A stretch of 64,000 nucleotides of DNA from Panulirus ornatus. Its lineage: Eukaryota; Arthropoda; Malacostraca; Decapoda; Palinuridae. Both the position numbers and the translations under genes were made by a program. Positions 12,817 through 24,839 of the stretch are shown here, in pieces; positions within the stretch are counted from its first letter, which is position 1, and each line of letters opens with the position of its first letter. The notes beneath the pieces are model-generated. The model saw only the letters and a list, made by a program, of their open reading frames with translations. It was not told where the DNA came from and ran no database searches. The stretch covers positions 20,318,278 through 20,382,277 of the forward strand of contig NC_092289.1 in assembly GCF_036320965.1 (NCBI RefSeq), in the 5' to 3' direction.

Positions 12817-12833
12817 GACGCGAAACTATGATA

Positions 12834-12838
<5 letters not shown>

Positions 12839-12908
<70 letters not shown>
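12839..12908. repeat. (GA)n microsatellite
   Basis: A perfect GA run. Confidence 0.95.
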
Positions 12909-12910
<2 letters not shown>

Positions 12911-13044
12911 AAGTTGGGTTGGGCAGCTGGACTGCTCCACATGACCAGCTGTTTCGCCTCGTGATGGCTTGGGTTATGACATCCGTGTGGTCACCTTTGC
13001 ACTGGCTGCTTGCTCGCCCTTCCCCCCTGCCTCCTCCCTCACCC

Positions 13045-13145
13045 GCTCTCTCTCTCCCTACCCTCCCTGATTACCAGGTGCTTTGCCTCTCCCTCACCCT
13101 CTCTCTCTCCCTACCCGATTACCAGGTGCTTTGCCTCTCTCCCTC
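13045..13145. repeat. 48-bp direct repeat, two copies
   Basis: The segment beginning GATTACCAGGTGCTTTGCC at 13069 recurs at 13117, with CTCTCTCCCTACC-type flanks, giving a 48-bp period. Confidence 0.8.
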
Positions 13146-13149
13146 GTGT

Positions 13150-14200
13150 CGGCCTCTCTGCTTTCAGAAAAAAAAAGAAAAAACATAATCTAGAAATATA
13201 CTTTAGTGGCATTATCAGTGACCAAGTCTGTTCAAGGATGACACTGCAATACGCACGTATTTCGACCTCATTTTTTCTCTCCCCCTTTACACACTTGAGG
13301 CTGAGCTATACCCACTCCAGAGTATCCTGCGGCTGCCCGGAGATCAAGCTGTGTGTTCCGTTCCTCCTGTGCTGTGGTATATCATCTTTACGCCACCTGG
13401 TGCTCCTTCGTAAGCTACTCTAGGGGCGACTATTGTGCCGGAGGGGAGAGGTGGATGGGGAGGAACCCTCTTGCTTTAGCTGTCTCGTCTCCATCTGTAT
13501 AATGTAGGAATTTAGGATCCTATCGCTCTCCTGTGGCAGACGGGACCTCGTCACTGTCCGTCAGGTCGCGTTATCTGGCCTTCCCATGTACTGTCCTCCG
13601 GCAGATAACCAAGTCATAGACCATCAGGTCCTCTTATCTGTCCCTCTCATGTACACCCTCCCTCCCTCCCTTCCTTCATTACTTACCAGACGCCCTTTCT
13701 CCCTATCCCTCCCTACTAATGCAGCATTTATTTCCTCCATCCTTCCATGCTTTCCCCCCACCCCATCCCTACCTCACAACTCTTCTACCTCGTATTTCCC
13801 CTTTTTCCCCTTTCTCGTGTGTTTTCATGTCCCCTCTGTCTCTCTTTCTCTCCCCTCTATGTCCGTCTCTTTGTTACTGTGTCTATGTTCCTTTGTACGT
13901 ACATCTCTCATTTCATAATTACCCACCACGTTTCGCACTGTTCTCGCACCGGTTTTCCTTCCTTTTATCTGTATGTAATGGTTACCCCCGCTTGTAGAAT
14001 TGTGACAATCGTTTTCTATTTTCTTTCTCATATCACTCCATAGTTTTCACTGTAGCCACAATGCCTCTTTTCTTTCTCATCTCGTGTCTCGTGAATGGTC
14101 TGCAGTGTCGTAAATTACCCGATTTGGTTATCTTTATCTTATTTCTTATCTTCATTGGTTTCTGATCTCATTAATTACCGTAGACGAGTGGTGACGTCAA
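13150..14200. other. low-copy sequence, pyrimidine-rich, no gene
   Basis: About 1 kb with strong T/C bias on the plus strand at 13640-14060. Leu/Ser/Pro-rich frames of up to 137 codons follow from composition. No domain was recognised. Confidence 0.4.
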
Positions 14201-14202
14201 TC

Positions 14203-14275
14203 GTATCATCATTATCATCATCATCATCATTATCATCATCATCATCATCATTAGTATCATCATTTATATCATCAC
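14203..14275. repeat. (ATC)n trinucleotide tract
   Basis: Imperfect ATC/ATT trinucleotides. Confidence 0.88.
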
Positions 14276-14502
14276 GTCTCGAAACTTTCCTCATCAAGTT
14301 GATGGTCATCAACTTGATGGTCGTCAACTCGATGGCTCGTCCTAAGGACTTTTCAAGTGCGAGGGAGGGAGGTGGGAGCCGCCGCCCACCACCACTTTGA
14401 ACTAACCACAAGTTTTGAAGTTAGGAAAGAGAGTTACGTAGAGTTACATTAGATACGCAGACCACACAACCTCCACTAAGGTGGGCCTGGCCATGACACT
14501 AC

Positions 14503-14511
<9 letters not shown>

Positions 14512-14578
<67 letters not shown>
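14512..14578. repeat. (GA)n microsatellite
   Basis: A perfect GA run. Confidence 0.95.
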
Positions 14579-14580
<2 letters not shown>

Positions 14581-14599
14581 GACACTAATTCCTACATGT

Positions 14600-15400
14600 C
14601 TCAATTAGTCTGCTGCGCCCCGCCCCCCCCCTGCAGCGTCTACTGCGCCCCCTGCAGCGCGCGCCCCCCTCCTGCCTGCAGCGAGAATGGTTAGGTCGTC
14701 AGGAGGCAAGAAGCATCCACTGTTCTGTGTCTTCAGTGTATACACCAGCGTCCCTGACTCCCTCACTGGGTCTCCCTCCTCACCACGAACTCCACCATTC
14801 CCCCGTACCCAAGACTGTAGTACATTCTCCAACGCTCCAGCACGGCGCGCCCTCACCACCAACAACACCAGCAACACGATTTCAACAACAAGCCTTTACT
14901 GCCAACAACAACACAACACTGAAGTCTCTTCCCCCTACCACTCATCCTCACACCTCTCCAACACCACACCCTCGTCCTCCACCACTCCAACACACACACA
15001 CACACACCCTCAGCCCGACCTCCCCAACACCACCACTTGCCCGGTGAGGAGCAACAGATGCTGAAGATGGGCAAAGAATGTGATTGGGAAGACGGTATGC
15101 AGGGCGGGGAGCCCCCAGCTGCAGCGCTCCTCCAGGCAAGAATGATGGGGAGAGGAAAGGGAGATTAGTGGGGAGAGCAGGGATGGGGCGGTGCTGTGAG
15201 CCCCAGAGTGGTGTTGGGAGATGGGGAAAAGATGGGGTGTGTACTAAGGGGAACAAAGTATGAGAGTATGAGACAGTGAGGTACGGTGGTCGCACATGTC
15301 TGTGGTGTCTCATTCCCTTATGAGAGCTCGAGACCAGAGTACGACCGGCGTGACCTTTGACCTGACCTTCAATGATCAGTGTCGAAATCCCAGGCAAGGC
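14600..15400. other. low-copy sequence, no gene recognised
   Basis: Mixed sequence with a C/A-rich part (14760-15050) that yields Thr/Pro/Ser-rich frames of up to 125 codons. No domain was recognised and no splice-supported structure was seen. Confidence 0.35.
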
Positions 15401-15409
15401 CATCATACC

Positions 15410-15530
15410 GCCGTGCTCAAGGGCCGAACCGTCGTTCTTGAGGATCGAACCATCGCGTTCAGTGGTCATAAAGGGTCGTTCCTTCGTGCTCATGGGTCGT
15501 TCCGTCGTGTTCATGAGCTGCACAGTGGTA
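15410..15530. repeat. 21-bp minisatellite (family A, locus 2, diverged)
   Basis: Four to six degenerate units in the reverse orientation to the array at 2.04 kb, for example CGTGCTCAAGGGCCGAACC followed by CGTTCTTGAGGATCGAACC. The units match the complement of the family A core. Confidence 0.7.
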
Positions 15531-15589
15531 CAAATGACCATGGAAAAGAGGGAGTTGGCAGACCGGTTCATGGGAGAGAGAGGGTAATG

Positions 15590-15835
15590 AGGACTGATCA
15601 TGCGAAGAGGTAATTAGGGCTGATCGTGCGAGAGGGAAGGGTGATTAGGGCTGACGTGCGAGAGAGAGGGGTAATTAGGGTTGATCGCGCAACAGGGAGG
15701 GCATTTGGGGTTGATCGCACGAAGGGAAGGGTAATTGAGGTCGATCGTGCGAAAGGAACGGGTAATTAAGTTATTCGTGCGAGTGGGATGGTTCAGTAAG
15801 GTTGACCGTGCGAGAGGGAAGGTTAATTTAGAGAG
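15590..15835. repeat. degenerate ~30-bp tandem repeat
   Basis: Units of the form GATCGTGCGAGAGGGAAG then GGTAATTAGGG recur about every 26-34 bp, about eight times, with many substitutions. Confidence 0.8.
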
Positions 15836-16600
15836 CGGGAATGGTAGATAAATGGTTATGGTACAGAAAGGGTGGCCCTAATAGGTCAGGAAGGAGGGAC
15901 AGGTGTCTAAAGGTGGGGCGGTCCAGGGGATTAGCTAGTTAGGAATGGAAGCAGTTAGCTGATAGGCTGAGCGAAAGGGCAACGATTAGGCTGGAGGATT
16001 GGGGCGAGTGATGTCGATGGGGGGGAGGGGGGGCTTTCCCTTTTCCCATTTTCCCCTTCTTCGCCTCTTCTTTGCTTTCTACCCCTCCCTTTCTCTGTTT
16101 CATCCGCATCCCCTCCCTTTCCGTCCCCTCGCACGCAGTCTCCAAGCAGCGAGGGGACGGGCCGGCCAACCTCAGGGCTTCTGGGAATTTGATTGGATTC
16201 ATTCTTCGCCGGTCAGCAGTATTGTGGAATTGGATCCTCCGGGTCTGATCTCCCGACCGAAGAAGTAGAATGTATCAGCGGCGAACAAGCAAGGGGGCTG
16301 CAGAAGTTAGGAAAAAAGGAGGAGCATTTAATAGAATAATAAGAGCCACGTCGATAGATTTCTTCTCCGGGTTGGCTCGGCCCAAAGACATTGTTGGCCT
16401 GGTTGTGTGTATTCGTTAAGCGCCGAGGTTGGTGGTGGGGTTGGCGGGGCAGCACCGCCGTGTTTACATACTCCCCGGGCACTTTTATCCCCCTAATTTG
16501 CATCTGGCTCACGGGTTCTCCGTCTTCACAAGCGGATATCGTTCACCGGAGGACGACGGAGATATGCCCTGCCGTCCGGGATCTGCTTCCCTTTCGGCTC
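15836..16600. other. low-copy sequence, no gene seen
   Basis: Mixed sequence with a G tract near 16020. No coding or RNA signal was recognised. Confidence 0.35.
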
Positions 16601-16609
16601 AGTGCGCGT

Positions 16610-16745
16610 CTCGTGTGAGACTGGCTCGCGTCGCGCCGGTGGTCTGAGATTGGTCCGCGCCTCGTGAGATTGGCTCGCGTCAGACTGTTGGTCCGAGCTT
16701 TCCTCGCGCGCCTTGATGTTGGTCCGAGATTGGCTCGTTATCTTC
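16610..16745. repeat. degenerate tandem repeat (GAGATTGGCTCGCG-like)
   Basis: The motif GAGAYTGGCTCGCGTC or a close variant recurs about five times at irregular 20-35 bp spacing. Confidence 0.6.
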
Positions 16746-17074
16746 CTGTTGCACCCACGCACGCCAACCTCAACTTGACGGGCGAGAACCTTCCTGACGC
16801 AGCAGGAGTCTTTAGGAGCCGAGTGTGTGTATATTCTGGAGGAGTGAACCACAGCTGGTGCCAGCGAGTGCAGCAGATCTTGCAAGATTTACATACAACA
16901 GGTGGTCTTGTGAGCGCAGATTCTTCTTGGAGAAGAGGAAGGCTGCAGAGACCCGGCGAAGAATTTAATGGGCAAACGAGTTAGGCACGGAGCACGTCCC
17001 TTGCGATCTGCTGCAGGCGGAGTGGATGCCTTGGAAGTGGAGACACCAGCCAGAGTCACTGGGCCGGACTGGCT

Positions 17075-17270
17075 GCGTGCAGACGACGCAGGAGTACCAG
17101 GAACCGAGTGACGAAGGTAGAGATGACGTATGGGTTCCAGGAACTCAGTGACGAGAGTACAGACGACGTAGGCGTTCCAGGAACTCAGTGTCGATGCAAG
17201 ATGATGCAAGTTGCGGGGACTCAGTTACGAGAGTGCGCATGGCGCGGGAGTTACGGTAACTCAACGGCTG
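17075..17270. repeat. 40-bp tandem repeat, about 4-5 copies
   Basis: TTCCAGGAACTCAGTG-type units start near 17095, 17135 and 17175 with an exact 40-bp period. More diverged copies follow to about 17270. Confidence 0.85.
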
Positions 17271-17610
17271 AAGTGTAGATCCCCTGATGAAGAAAGTTAA
17301 GGAGGCGGGGAAGAGTAGAGGTGAGTCTTGCGGTAGAAAGTTACCGGGCAAGACGTGGGGGAAAAAGGGGAAAAAATCTTGGGGGATTTGCAACAGAGTG
17401 CACAGATTTTGCTGGGATTTCCAGGGATTACCCTCAAGGAGTGCAAAGATTACCAGAATACTTGAGTCCGTCCTCCGAGGCCGCTGGGGATTAAGGGGGG
17501 GGGGGGTTAGTCGGATCATTTTCCAAAAATTGTATTTGCATATGTGTTCTCCTGGCTCATGAAAGTAGAATTTCAAAAGGGTGGTTTTAGTTGAAGGTAG
17601 GTATAGATAC
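17271..17610. other. low-copy sequence, no gene seen
   Basis: Purine-rich sequence with a poly-G tract near 17500. An isolated donor-like AG-GTGAGT occurs at 17319-17326 but I found no matching acceptor. Confidence 0.35.
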
Positions 17611-17617
17611 AGGGTAC

Positions 17618-17618
<1 letters not shown>

Positions 17619-17691
<73 letters not shown>
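17619..17691. repeat. (TA)n microsatellite
   Basis: A perfect TA run. Confidence 0.95.
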
Positions 17692-17693
<2 letters not shown>

Positions 17694-17847
17694 GGAGGAA
17701 TATAGGTCAAGAAGTGTGGTGATGTTGTGTATTCGTCTTTGAGGAGAGAGTGAGGGACAGCTTGGAGTGAGCGCTCAGCGTCTTCACTGCTAAAGTTGCG
17801 TCCCGGCCATGAGCGGGTCTTGTGATATGATGCATCAGTATTTGTAG

Positions 17848-17848
<1 letters not shown>

Positions 17849-17921
<73 letters not shown>
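17849..17921. repeat. (GA)n microsatellite
   Basis: A perfect GA run. Confidence 0.95.
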
Positions 17922-17924
<3 letters not shown>

Positions 17925-18926
17925 GTGTTGTCCAGAACACAGACGAAAAAAAAAGCTAGACGAAAAAAAAAGCCAAACTCGCATTTGCCTGGGGAGTGTA
18001 ATTTCAGGTAGGTGTAAGTCTGGCGGAGTGGAGTTTGAGGCTCGGGGTGCGAAGGCTGGTGTTTAGTGCTTCTCGAGTCAATACTGTGTGTGTATGTTTT
18101 CCCCGTGTCGTGTGCCTTGGGGGAGGGGAAGGTGGAGGGGCGTGATGCGTAAGTGAAAGCCTGGGTAAGCCTCGTATATCTTCCTGGAGGTTGTTGGTTG
18201 GTTATGGAGTTGTTTGGGTCTGGAGTTGCCTGCTGCTGTTGCAAGGAAGTGAGGGCCAGGCATAATGAGCTGAGATTGTATTGGAAGTATTCTTGCTTCG
18301 TTGTGCAAAGTACTGAACGTTTGTGTGGTTGCTTGGTGGCTGGTGATTGTTCTGAGTTCTCTGCTTTGTATGGTATGTTGCTTTGTTATGTTTTGTTTTG
18401 ACAGCGGGTGTATGTCTAGGCAGGTGAGGCGTAGTTGAGGATTGTTTGTAGAAGATGCTGAGGCATTCTTCCCCCTGTCCGAAACTGGTGCTGGCAAGTG
18501 TTTAGAGGGCGATTACTCTGTTAATGGCTGTCGTGTTAACGTTCGCAGTGTAGGGGTGGTGGGTGAATGTCACGAATGTTCCGTATGCGATTCCTCACAT
18601 AGCCGGAGATTCTGTAGGAATGTTAGACCAGACAGGGTTATGGGAGGGTGCTGGCTGGGGGATGATAAGCCTGTCGAGGGTTAACACGGTGGAGATGTAG
18701 ACGTTCTGCTGTGAGGTGTGGTGGGTCAGTGGTCTGGCTGAGCGACTTGGTGTGTTGCATGTCGCATGTCGGTCAAGTAGTGTCATGGCGCACTGATGTG
18801 ATTGTGAGGTCATTTGCATATAAGAATATTCTCACACTGTGGTCTGACGAAGGTGACAGGAGGTCACGTAGGAAAAGGTTTGAGGAGGGTTATGGGATGA
18901 ACATATCCTTGGGGGTAGGGATTCCA

Positions 18927-18930
<4 letters not shown>
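17922..18930. other. low-copy sequence, no gene recognised
   Basis: About 1 kb that is GT-rich on the plus strand with little repeat structure. Open frames are short (up to about 140 codons) and show no recognisable domain. Confidence 0.4.

Positions 18931-19010
<80 letters not shown>
18931..19010. repeat. (TA)n microsatellite
   Basis: 80 bp of perfect alternating AT. Confidence 0.95.
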
Positions 19011-19012
<2 letters not shown>

Positions 19013-19492
19013 TAACCACAAGTGTGACTATCCCATTATGCTAATCTAATCTCACCTCACCCTACCAGGTTTCTAAGACGTTTCTAAACCCGTTCCTAAG
19101 AACATCTAACACCTTCTAACGTGAGGTCAACCGTTAGGGTCACCATCTTACCCACCTGCCCTTCACCCCCTCTTTACCTTAGTCTCTGCCTATCTCGCAT
19201 TCTCTGTGTCTGGTCCTTGTCTTTCATTGCAGTTTTTCTCCGGCATTTATGGCCCAGGGTGGAGTCGCTTAGAATTCCGGGGCCGGTTCCGTAATGTTCC
19301 TCGTTCCGGGGTACGTGGTCGGTGTCCACCTCCTCTTCCCCCACTCCTCCACTACCCCGTCCAGCAGGGGAGGGGAGGGGGTATATCTCCCCTCCCCCCC
19401 TCCCCAAGTCCCCTTACCTGGGTGTGGCTGTGGGGGGGTGTCTCTCCCCTCATGGATATTCCACAACAGAGGACGTCTGGCTGGTGATAAAA

Positions 19493-19507
19493 CACACATA
19501 CACACAC

Positions 19508-19589
<82 letters not shown>
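19493..19589. repeat. (CA)n microsatellite
   Basis: A CA run of about 95 bp with an early slip at 19508. Confidence 0.95.
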
Positions 19590-19593
<4 letters not shown>

Positions 19594-19900
19594 TACAACA
19601 CGAATTTAAAACTCTCTCCCTGTAACACACCAAATAGTATCTGTCTTTTTTTTTTTTTTCATTCTCCAACCCCTCTCACTTTCTCCCTCCCTCCCTTCGG
19701 TTGCATCCCTCCACTCTCCCTCACTCCCCATCCCGTGACCTACCTAGCCTCCCCGGTGTCTATCCCTTAACATCCGTTGTTGCTTTTGTCCCAATCTGTC
19801 CGCCCTTGTTCCCCTCTCCTATGATGGCACATTTTTTGTGTGTGTCCTCTCTGACTCTGCCGAGCTATTGTGCCGGAATTTTGCCTGGCTCGCTAGGGCT
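19590..19900. other. low-copy pyrimidine-rich sequence
   Basis: C/T-rich sequence with a T homopolymer near 19650. Nothing gene-like was seen. Confidence 0.35.
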
Positions 19901-19904
19901 GCCT

Positions 19905-20215
19905 AAGATTTAGTAGGGTCCCGTAAGGGCTCTCCAGGGCTCCATTAGGGTTCTTTGGGTCCTTAATGGCTCTATAAGGCTCCATAAGGGCTCTGTGATT
20001 GCGCATGGACTCTGTAGAGTTCCGCGTTGACTTTGTAGGGTTCCATAAGGGATGTGTAGGGTTCCCCGATAGCTCTTTGGGGGGTTCCATCAGGTCTTTT
20101 TTTTTTAGGGATCGTAAGGGTTCTTTAGGGCCCCGTAAGGGATGTGTATGGTTCCCTGATGGCTCTGTAGGTTTCCATGAGGGGGAGGGGGCTCTGTAAG
20201 GGTACGAGACTGAAG
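19905..20215. repeat. degenerate short tandem repeat (TAGGGTTCC / TAAGGGCTC)
   Basis: About 300 bp in which TAGGGTTCC, TAAGGGCTC and GGCTCTGTA-like motifs recur every 15-22 bp with heavy divergence. Confidence 0.75.
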
Positions 20216-21600
20216 ATGGTCCTGGAAGGTCCAGGTTCCTGTGGGAGTTGTGGACGGTCTTCTTGGGTCAGACTCCCTCTATCCTGGCCCCTGTCTCATT
20301 CGTCTTGACTTAGTTTGCCATCGCCTTTATTCAGAGTCCATTTTGATGTGTCTCTCGCCCATCTTGATCTCCTACATCAATTCTTTCGTTTCGTTTCCCG
20401 TACTTCCATTATCTCTTGCCTCTTGTCTTCCATCTCTCTGATACTTTTCTTCTCCCTTTTACCGCACCGACCTTCACGATCAAGTGGTAAACCCCGAGTC
20501 CCGTTTTTTTCGTGTCCAGCGTTTGGTTCCCATTTTCTTCAGGACTTGTGGGCGAGTTCCGACTTCTTCCTGATTAAGCGAATTGATGGTCAATTTCCCA
20601 AACCCTCTATCGCCTGTGTTGTTAATCTCTGGTTTTGGGAGAGGGAAGGGGGTGCACAGGATGAAGGAGGGAGTGGGAGGAAGTGGGGGATGGTTGGGAG
20701 AGGAGAGGCTGGGAGTGAGACAGAGTGAAAGTGGAAGTTTGGATAGGAGGGGAGTGTGAGGAGGGGGGGGGGATATGACAGCGGGATAGGGTTATAGGTT
20801 GAGGGAGATGGGAGAGGGAGACGCGTGAGGAAGGGTCGAGATGGAAGGGGATGATGAAGAGGGAGGTATAGGGGAGAAGGTAAGAGTGGTAGGGAGAGGA
20901 GGTGAGGACAATAGGAGGCAGAGTGGGAGTGAGGAGCACCCAGATTCGACCCCACCCTACCCTCCTCCTCCCTTGCGACAGCGAGACAGTCTTGAACGGC
21001 GCGAACTCCTTTCCCTCCAGAACTATTTCATTAATTCTAATCCCTTCTCAGGGATCCTAAAACTTTCCTTTTGTTAGTCGGGAATCCTTATCTCGACCGT
21101 CGGACGTCCCCGCCACGTGTCCCATTCCGCTGATTTTAATAAACTAAATGGTTCGATTCCCAGCGAGTGTCGTCGGAACCCCCTCTTGATCCTCTTATGG
21201 TACCCTCGAACCGCAGCTTAACTTGCCCGTAACTCACGGGTCTGTGGGAGAAGTTCCCTTATGACACGTTCCCCCACCCTCCCCTCTACGTTGTCTGGAG
21301 GGAGGGAAGGACGGCGAGGTGAGGGAGAGGAGTGTAGCAAGTGGGGGAGGGAGTAATATCGTGGGTATGTCCCTAGGTTGATTTGGAAGGTTTGCTTCCC
21401 CCGCCACAACTCGGCCTGAGGCCAAGCGGTTGTTGGTGTTTGACCAGGATGGCGGAGGGGACTTGATGGCGGGGGAGGGGACCTGGTGCTGGAGGGATGT
21501 GGATAAGGGAGTGTTTACTCGAGTGGTGACTGGAAGGGAGGAGTGTAGAAGTCCATGGACTAACAGCGGTTGCCACCGTCGCAATGATCGTCTCTCATCG
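20216..21600. other. low-copy sequence, no gene recognised
   Basis: About 1.4 kb. The 20640-20930 part is strongly purine-rich on the plus strand (G/A), giving Pro/Ser/Leu-rich minus-strand frames. No domain was recognised. Confidence 0.4.
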
Positions 21601-21605
21601 TCACT

Positions 21606-21765
21606 TTGACCTCCCACCACCGTCACGTCGACCACCCACCACCGTCACGTCGACCGACAACCCCCGTCACGTCGACCACCCACCACCGTCACAGCGACCG
21701 ACAATCCCCGTCACGTCGACCACCCACCACCGTCACACCGACCGACAATCCCCGTCACCACCACA
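21606..21765. repeat. 44-bp tandem repeat, about 3.5 copies
   Basis: CGACCGACAA recurs at 21651, 21695 and 21739 with an exact 44-bp period. Each unit is a pair of related 22-bp halves that share CCACCGTCAC, several ending in the palindrome GTCGAC. Confidence 0.85.
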
Positions 21766-22489
21766 ATTCGCAGCCCAAACTTTTCATTTATCTTTTTGCT
21801 GTGGAGTTGGACTGCCTCGCCGACTGGCTCTCGTGTGGCTGTCTGTTGTGGTGTGGTGGACGTAGTGGTGGTTGTAGTGGTGGTTATAGTGATGGGGGAT
21901 TGGCTGAGAAGGTTATGATGGTGCTGGTTGTCTATCCCTTGAATAATAGTCTGATCTTCAACTATCCCTTGAGGGGGGGGGTCTGTTCTACGTGCATCCC
22001 TTGAGTAATGGTCTTCTCTACGTCTACATCCGTGCATAATGGGTTTGCTCTACTGGGGCCTCTTCTCCCCATCGTCTTTCACGACAGAGGGTCTGCGTTT
22101 ATGCCACTGGTCTCCCCCGTACGAAGGTAGGCCCGTACGTTAAGGGGTGTGAGAGGTATGTAGCACAGTGCAGTGGGATGCTGTGCGTCAGATTCAGCTT
22201 CGTATTCTCATCATGAGGGACTGAGAGCATAGTCGACCGGCTTCGGTGTAATTCGCAGCTGAAGGAAATATAAAGTCCCTCACTGGGGTCTCTCCATCTC
22301 GCTGGGGTAGCACGTTGTTCACGATCGCTGTGTTGAGAGGCGCTTCGGTTCCTGACCAGGCTCCAGCCAGCCCTCGCCCAACCCACCGTGGTGCTGGTGT
22401 GGCCAGGAGTGAGGCGGGAGGTGACTGTGGTGGTTGGGGTGATAAATGTGGTGCGGCCAGCGGTAGCGCTGGGGGTGTGTGGGAAGTGG

Positions 22490-22490
<1 letters not shown>
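21766..22490. other. low-copy sequence, no gene seen
   Basis: Mixed sequence with short TCCCTTGA repeats around 21935-22005. No coding signal was recognised. Confidence 0.35.

Positions 22491-22581
<91 letters not shown>
22491..22581. repeat. (CA)n microsatellite
   Basis: About 90 bp of CA with one CT interruption near 22530. Confidence 0.95.
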
Positions 22582-22583
<2 letters not shown>

Positions 22584-22669
22584 GTCTTTGGTGTCAGGCT
22601 GAGGGAGAGAAGCTGTCGGACCAACATGGTTCCCGTTAGTCTGCTGTGGCGTTCAAGGGGGCCCACTGT

Positions 22670-22855
22670 TATTGCCGTTGCTGCAGCTGTTGTGAGTCCT
22701 GTTGTTACTGCTGCTGTTTGACTCGTTGCCATTCTTGTCACCGTCCTGTTGTTGTTGCTGCCGTTGTTTTTTGTTGTTGTTGTTGTTGTTGTCTTTGTGG
22801 TGGTGGTCGTCGCTGTTGCCACCTCTTGCAGTGTCATTGTTGTTGTTGTCTTGAT
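22670..22855. repeat. degenerate (GTT/GCT)n trinucleotide tract
   Basis: GTTGTTGCTGCC-type trinucleotides make up about 180 bp. Cys-rich or Asn/Thr-rich frames here result from the repeat. Confidence 0.8.
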
Positions 22856-23045
22856 GCACAGAGACGTGTGGAGGGGGAGGGGGAGGAACCTTGGCACATA
22901 CGTGAAGGTGGGCACAGCATGAGGCACAGAGAGGTGTGTAAGGGGGAGGAAGAACCTTTTCCCCACATTACGTGAGGCTGGCATACAGCGCCATGGATCT
23001 CAAGGTTCATGAATGTGTTCCTGCCATTTTTACATCCTCTCTGTT

Positions 23046-23080
23046 ATGTGTGTGTGTGTGTGTGTATGTGTGTGTAGAGG

Positions 23081-23149
<69 letters not shown>
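23046..23149. repeat. (GT)n-(GA)n compound microsatellite
   Basis: GT run (23046-23075) followed by a GA run (23082-23149). Confidence 0.95.
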
Positions 23150-23153
<4 letters not shown>

Positions 23154-23755
23154 CCCTCCCGTAAGATCACTAGACCAGAATTCACCCGAGTCGTTTCTTA
23201 CCATCTGCGCAAAAGTCACGCGAATTCGAGCTCCCCTCTCGTAAGATCCGACAGCCCCCGAGACGTTCATCAAGACGCTGTCGGAACGTTGCAGATGAAA
23301 AAAGAGGAGATCTGGACTTCGCTACGTGTGTTGTATTGTAAGAGAAGCCACGTCGCTGCGTTTGTAGGAAACGCTCCGAAGTACACACCCGGGGGGCGTG
23401 CGTCACCGACCAACACAAACCCAGGGTGACCCGGAATTATTGAAGTCATTCGGCTTTTATCCTCCCCCGGGCCCAGATGGTAGATACATACGTCATGATG
23501 TGCATATGGAAAAGAACCTTCGAGTCCCCAGTACAGCTCACCTCACTGCCAGAAACTGAGTCGTGTACTGGGAGGAGGGAGAAATGATTCAAAGACTCGC
23601 CGCGTGTGGGGAGGAACCATCGCCTCTTGCGTACGTGGCTGGCCGCAGCCTCGAACAGCGTGGTGGATCAGAGGGGCGATGATGCAGACGGGGGCTCAGG
23701 CTGAGGTAGGGAGGCGGACGAGCCGTTAGAGAGAGAGAGAAAAAAATTGATTCCC
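23150..23755. other. low-copy sequence, no gene seen
   Basis: About 600 bp of mixed sequence. Two related segments with CTAGACCAGAATTC and GTAAGATCNGACAG-type motifs occur near 23160-23260. Nothing gene-like was recognised. Confidence 0.35.
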
Positions 23756-23756
23756 A

Positions 23757-24015
23757 AAAGCACGATGGTATGACCATTGAGCACGATGGTACGACCCTTG
23801 AGCACGATGGTACGACCATTGAGCTCGATGGTGCGACCCTTGAGCACGATGGTACGACCCTTGAGCACGGTGGAACGACCATTGAGCACGATGGAACGAC
23901 CATTGAGCACAGCTAAACGGCTCTTGAACACGTAGAAACGACCTCTTAGCACCACGGCAGGACCCTCGAACACGACGGTACAACCCTGGCGTACAGCGGT
24001 ACGACCAAGGTTCGT
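23757..24015. repeat. 21-bp minisatellite (family A, locus 3)
   Basis: About ten units of 21 bp in the same orientation as the array at 2.04 kb. The core TTGAGCACGATGGTACGA is well conserved up to 23900, then decays (TTGAACACG, TTAGCACCACGG) to about 24015. The array lies just after a short GA run. Confidence 0.92.
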
Positions 24016-24432
24016 AACGTCGTACTCAAGGGGTTAAAACGCTACCTGCTGTTTATGACGTAAAATAACCCTTAGGGGCACTTCATACAGCCATTGGCAT
24101 ACCACTATCTTCCCTAAAAAGGATGAACCTTGATCCACATTAAGGCGATCAATCTGGCCTTTGCTAATTAGCCACCGTGACCATATGGCAACAGGTCACT
24201 CCCTTAACAACCCAAGGGCTCATTCAATGAGTGATTCTAAGATTGAAGGGACCCTTACATCGGGTCGTTCTGGTGATGAAACCAGGATGGACGAAAATAT
24301 TGACTGATCATCGATGGGAGAGGAGAGAGAGAGGTTATGAAATAGGTCACCAGAGGTCAAAGGTCAGCCCTAGGTCAGACACGGATTGAAGTGCACACTC
24401 CGGGATTTACATATTTGATATGACGGATGCTC

Positions 24433-24435
<3 letters not shown>
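24016..24435. other. low-copy sequence, no gene seen
   Basis: About 420 bp of less repetitive, AT-richer sequence. No coding or RNA signal was recognised. Confidence 0.4.

Positions 24436-24436
<1 letters not shown>

Positions 24437-24509
<73 letters not shown>
24437..24509. repeat. (GA)n microsatellite
   Basis: A perfect GA run. Confidence 0.95.
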
Positions 24510-24517
<8 letters not shown>

Positions 24518-24759
24518 GGACGAGAATTTGTCGAAGGGTAGAGCTGGGGCGTAGCGCTCACCGCAGGAATATAGATAAAGTTATGCACTGAGAGCCGTGT
24601 GAGTTACGTGTTGCCGGGTGTTACGTGGGAGACTGGAAGCCAGCAGCCCACGCACGGGTGAGGTAGGGAGATAAGACAGCCTACCTGGGGCGGAGGAGTG
24701 GGACTTGACAGCCAAGGTCCGTGGCTGCTGCTGAGGGAAGGACTCGATAGATAAGAAAG

Positions 24760-24770
<11 letters not shown>

Positions 24771-24836
<66 letters not shown>
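24771..24836. repeat. (GA)n microsatellite
   Basis: GA run preceded by imperfect GAGAAAG units. Confidence 0.95.
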
Positions 24837-24838
<2 letters not shown>

Positions 24839-24839
24839 G

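Noticed and set aside
17287..17562. Exon ending at the GTGAGT donor-like site near 17321
   Set aside because: Only a donor match; the upstream region is a 40-bp tandem repeat and purine-rich DNA without an acceptor.
21140..21175. tRNA-like T-arm (GGTTCGATTCCC)
   Set aside because: The B-box-like sequence has no upstream A box, and the bases around the loop do not form a five-pair T stem.
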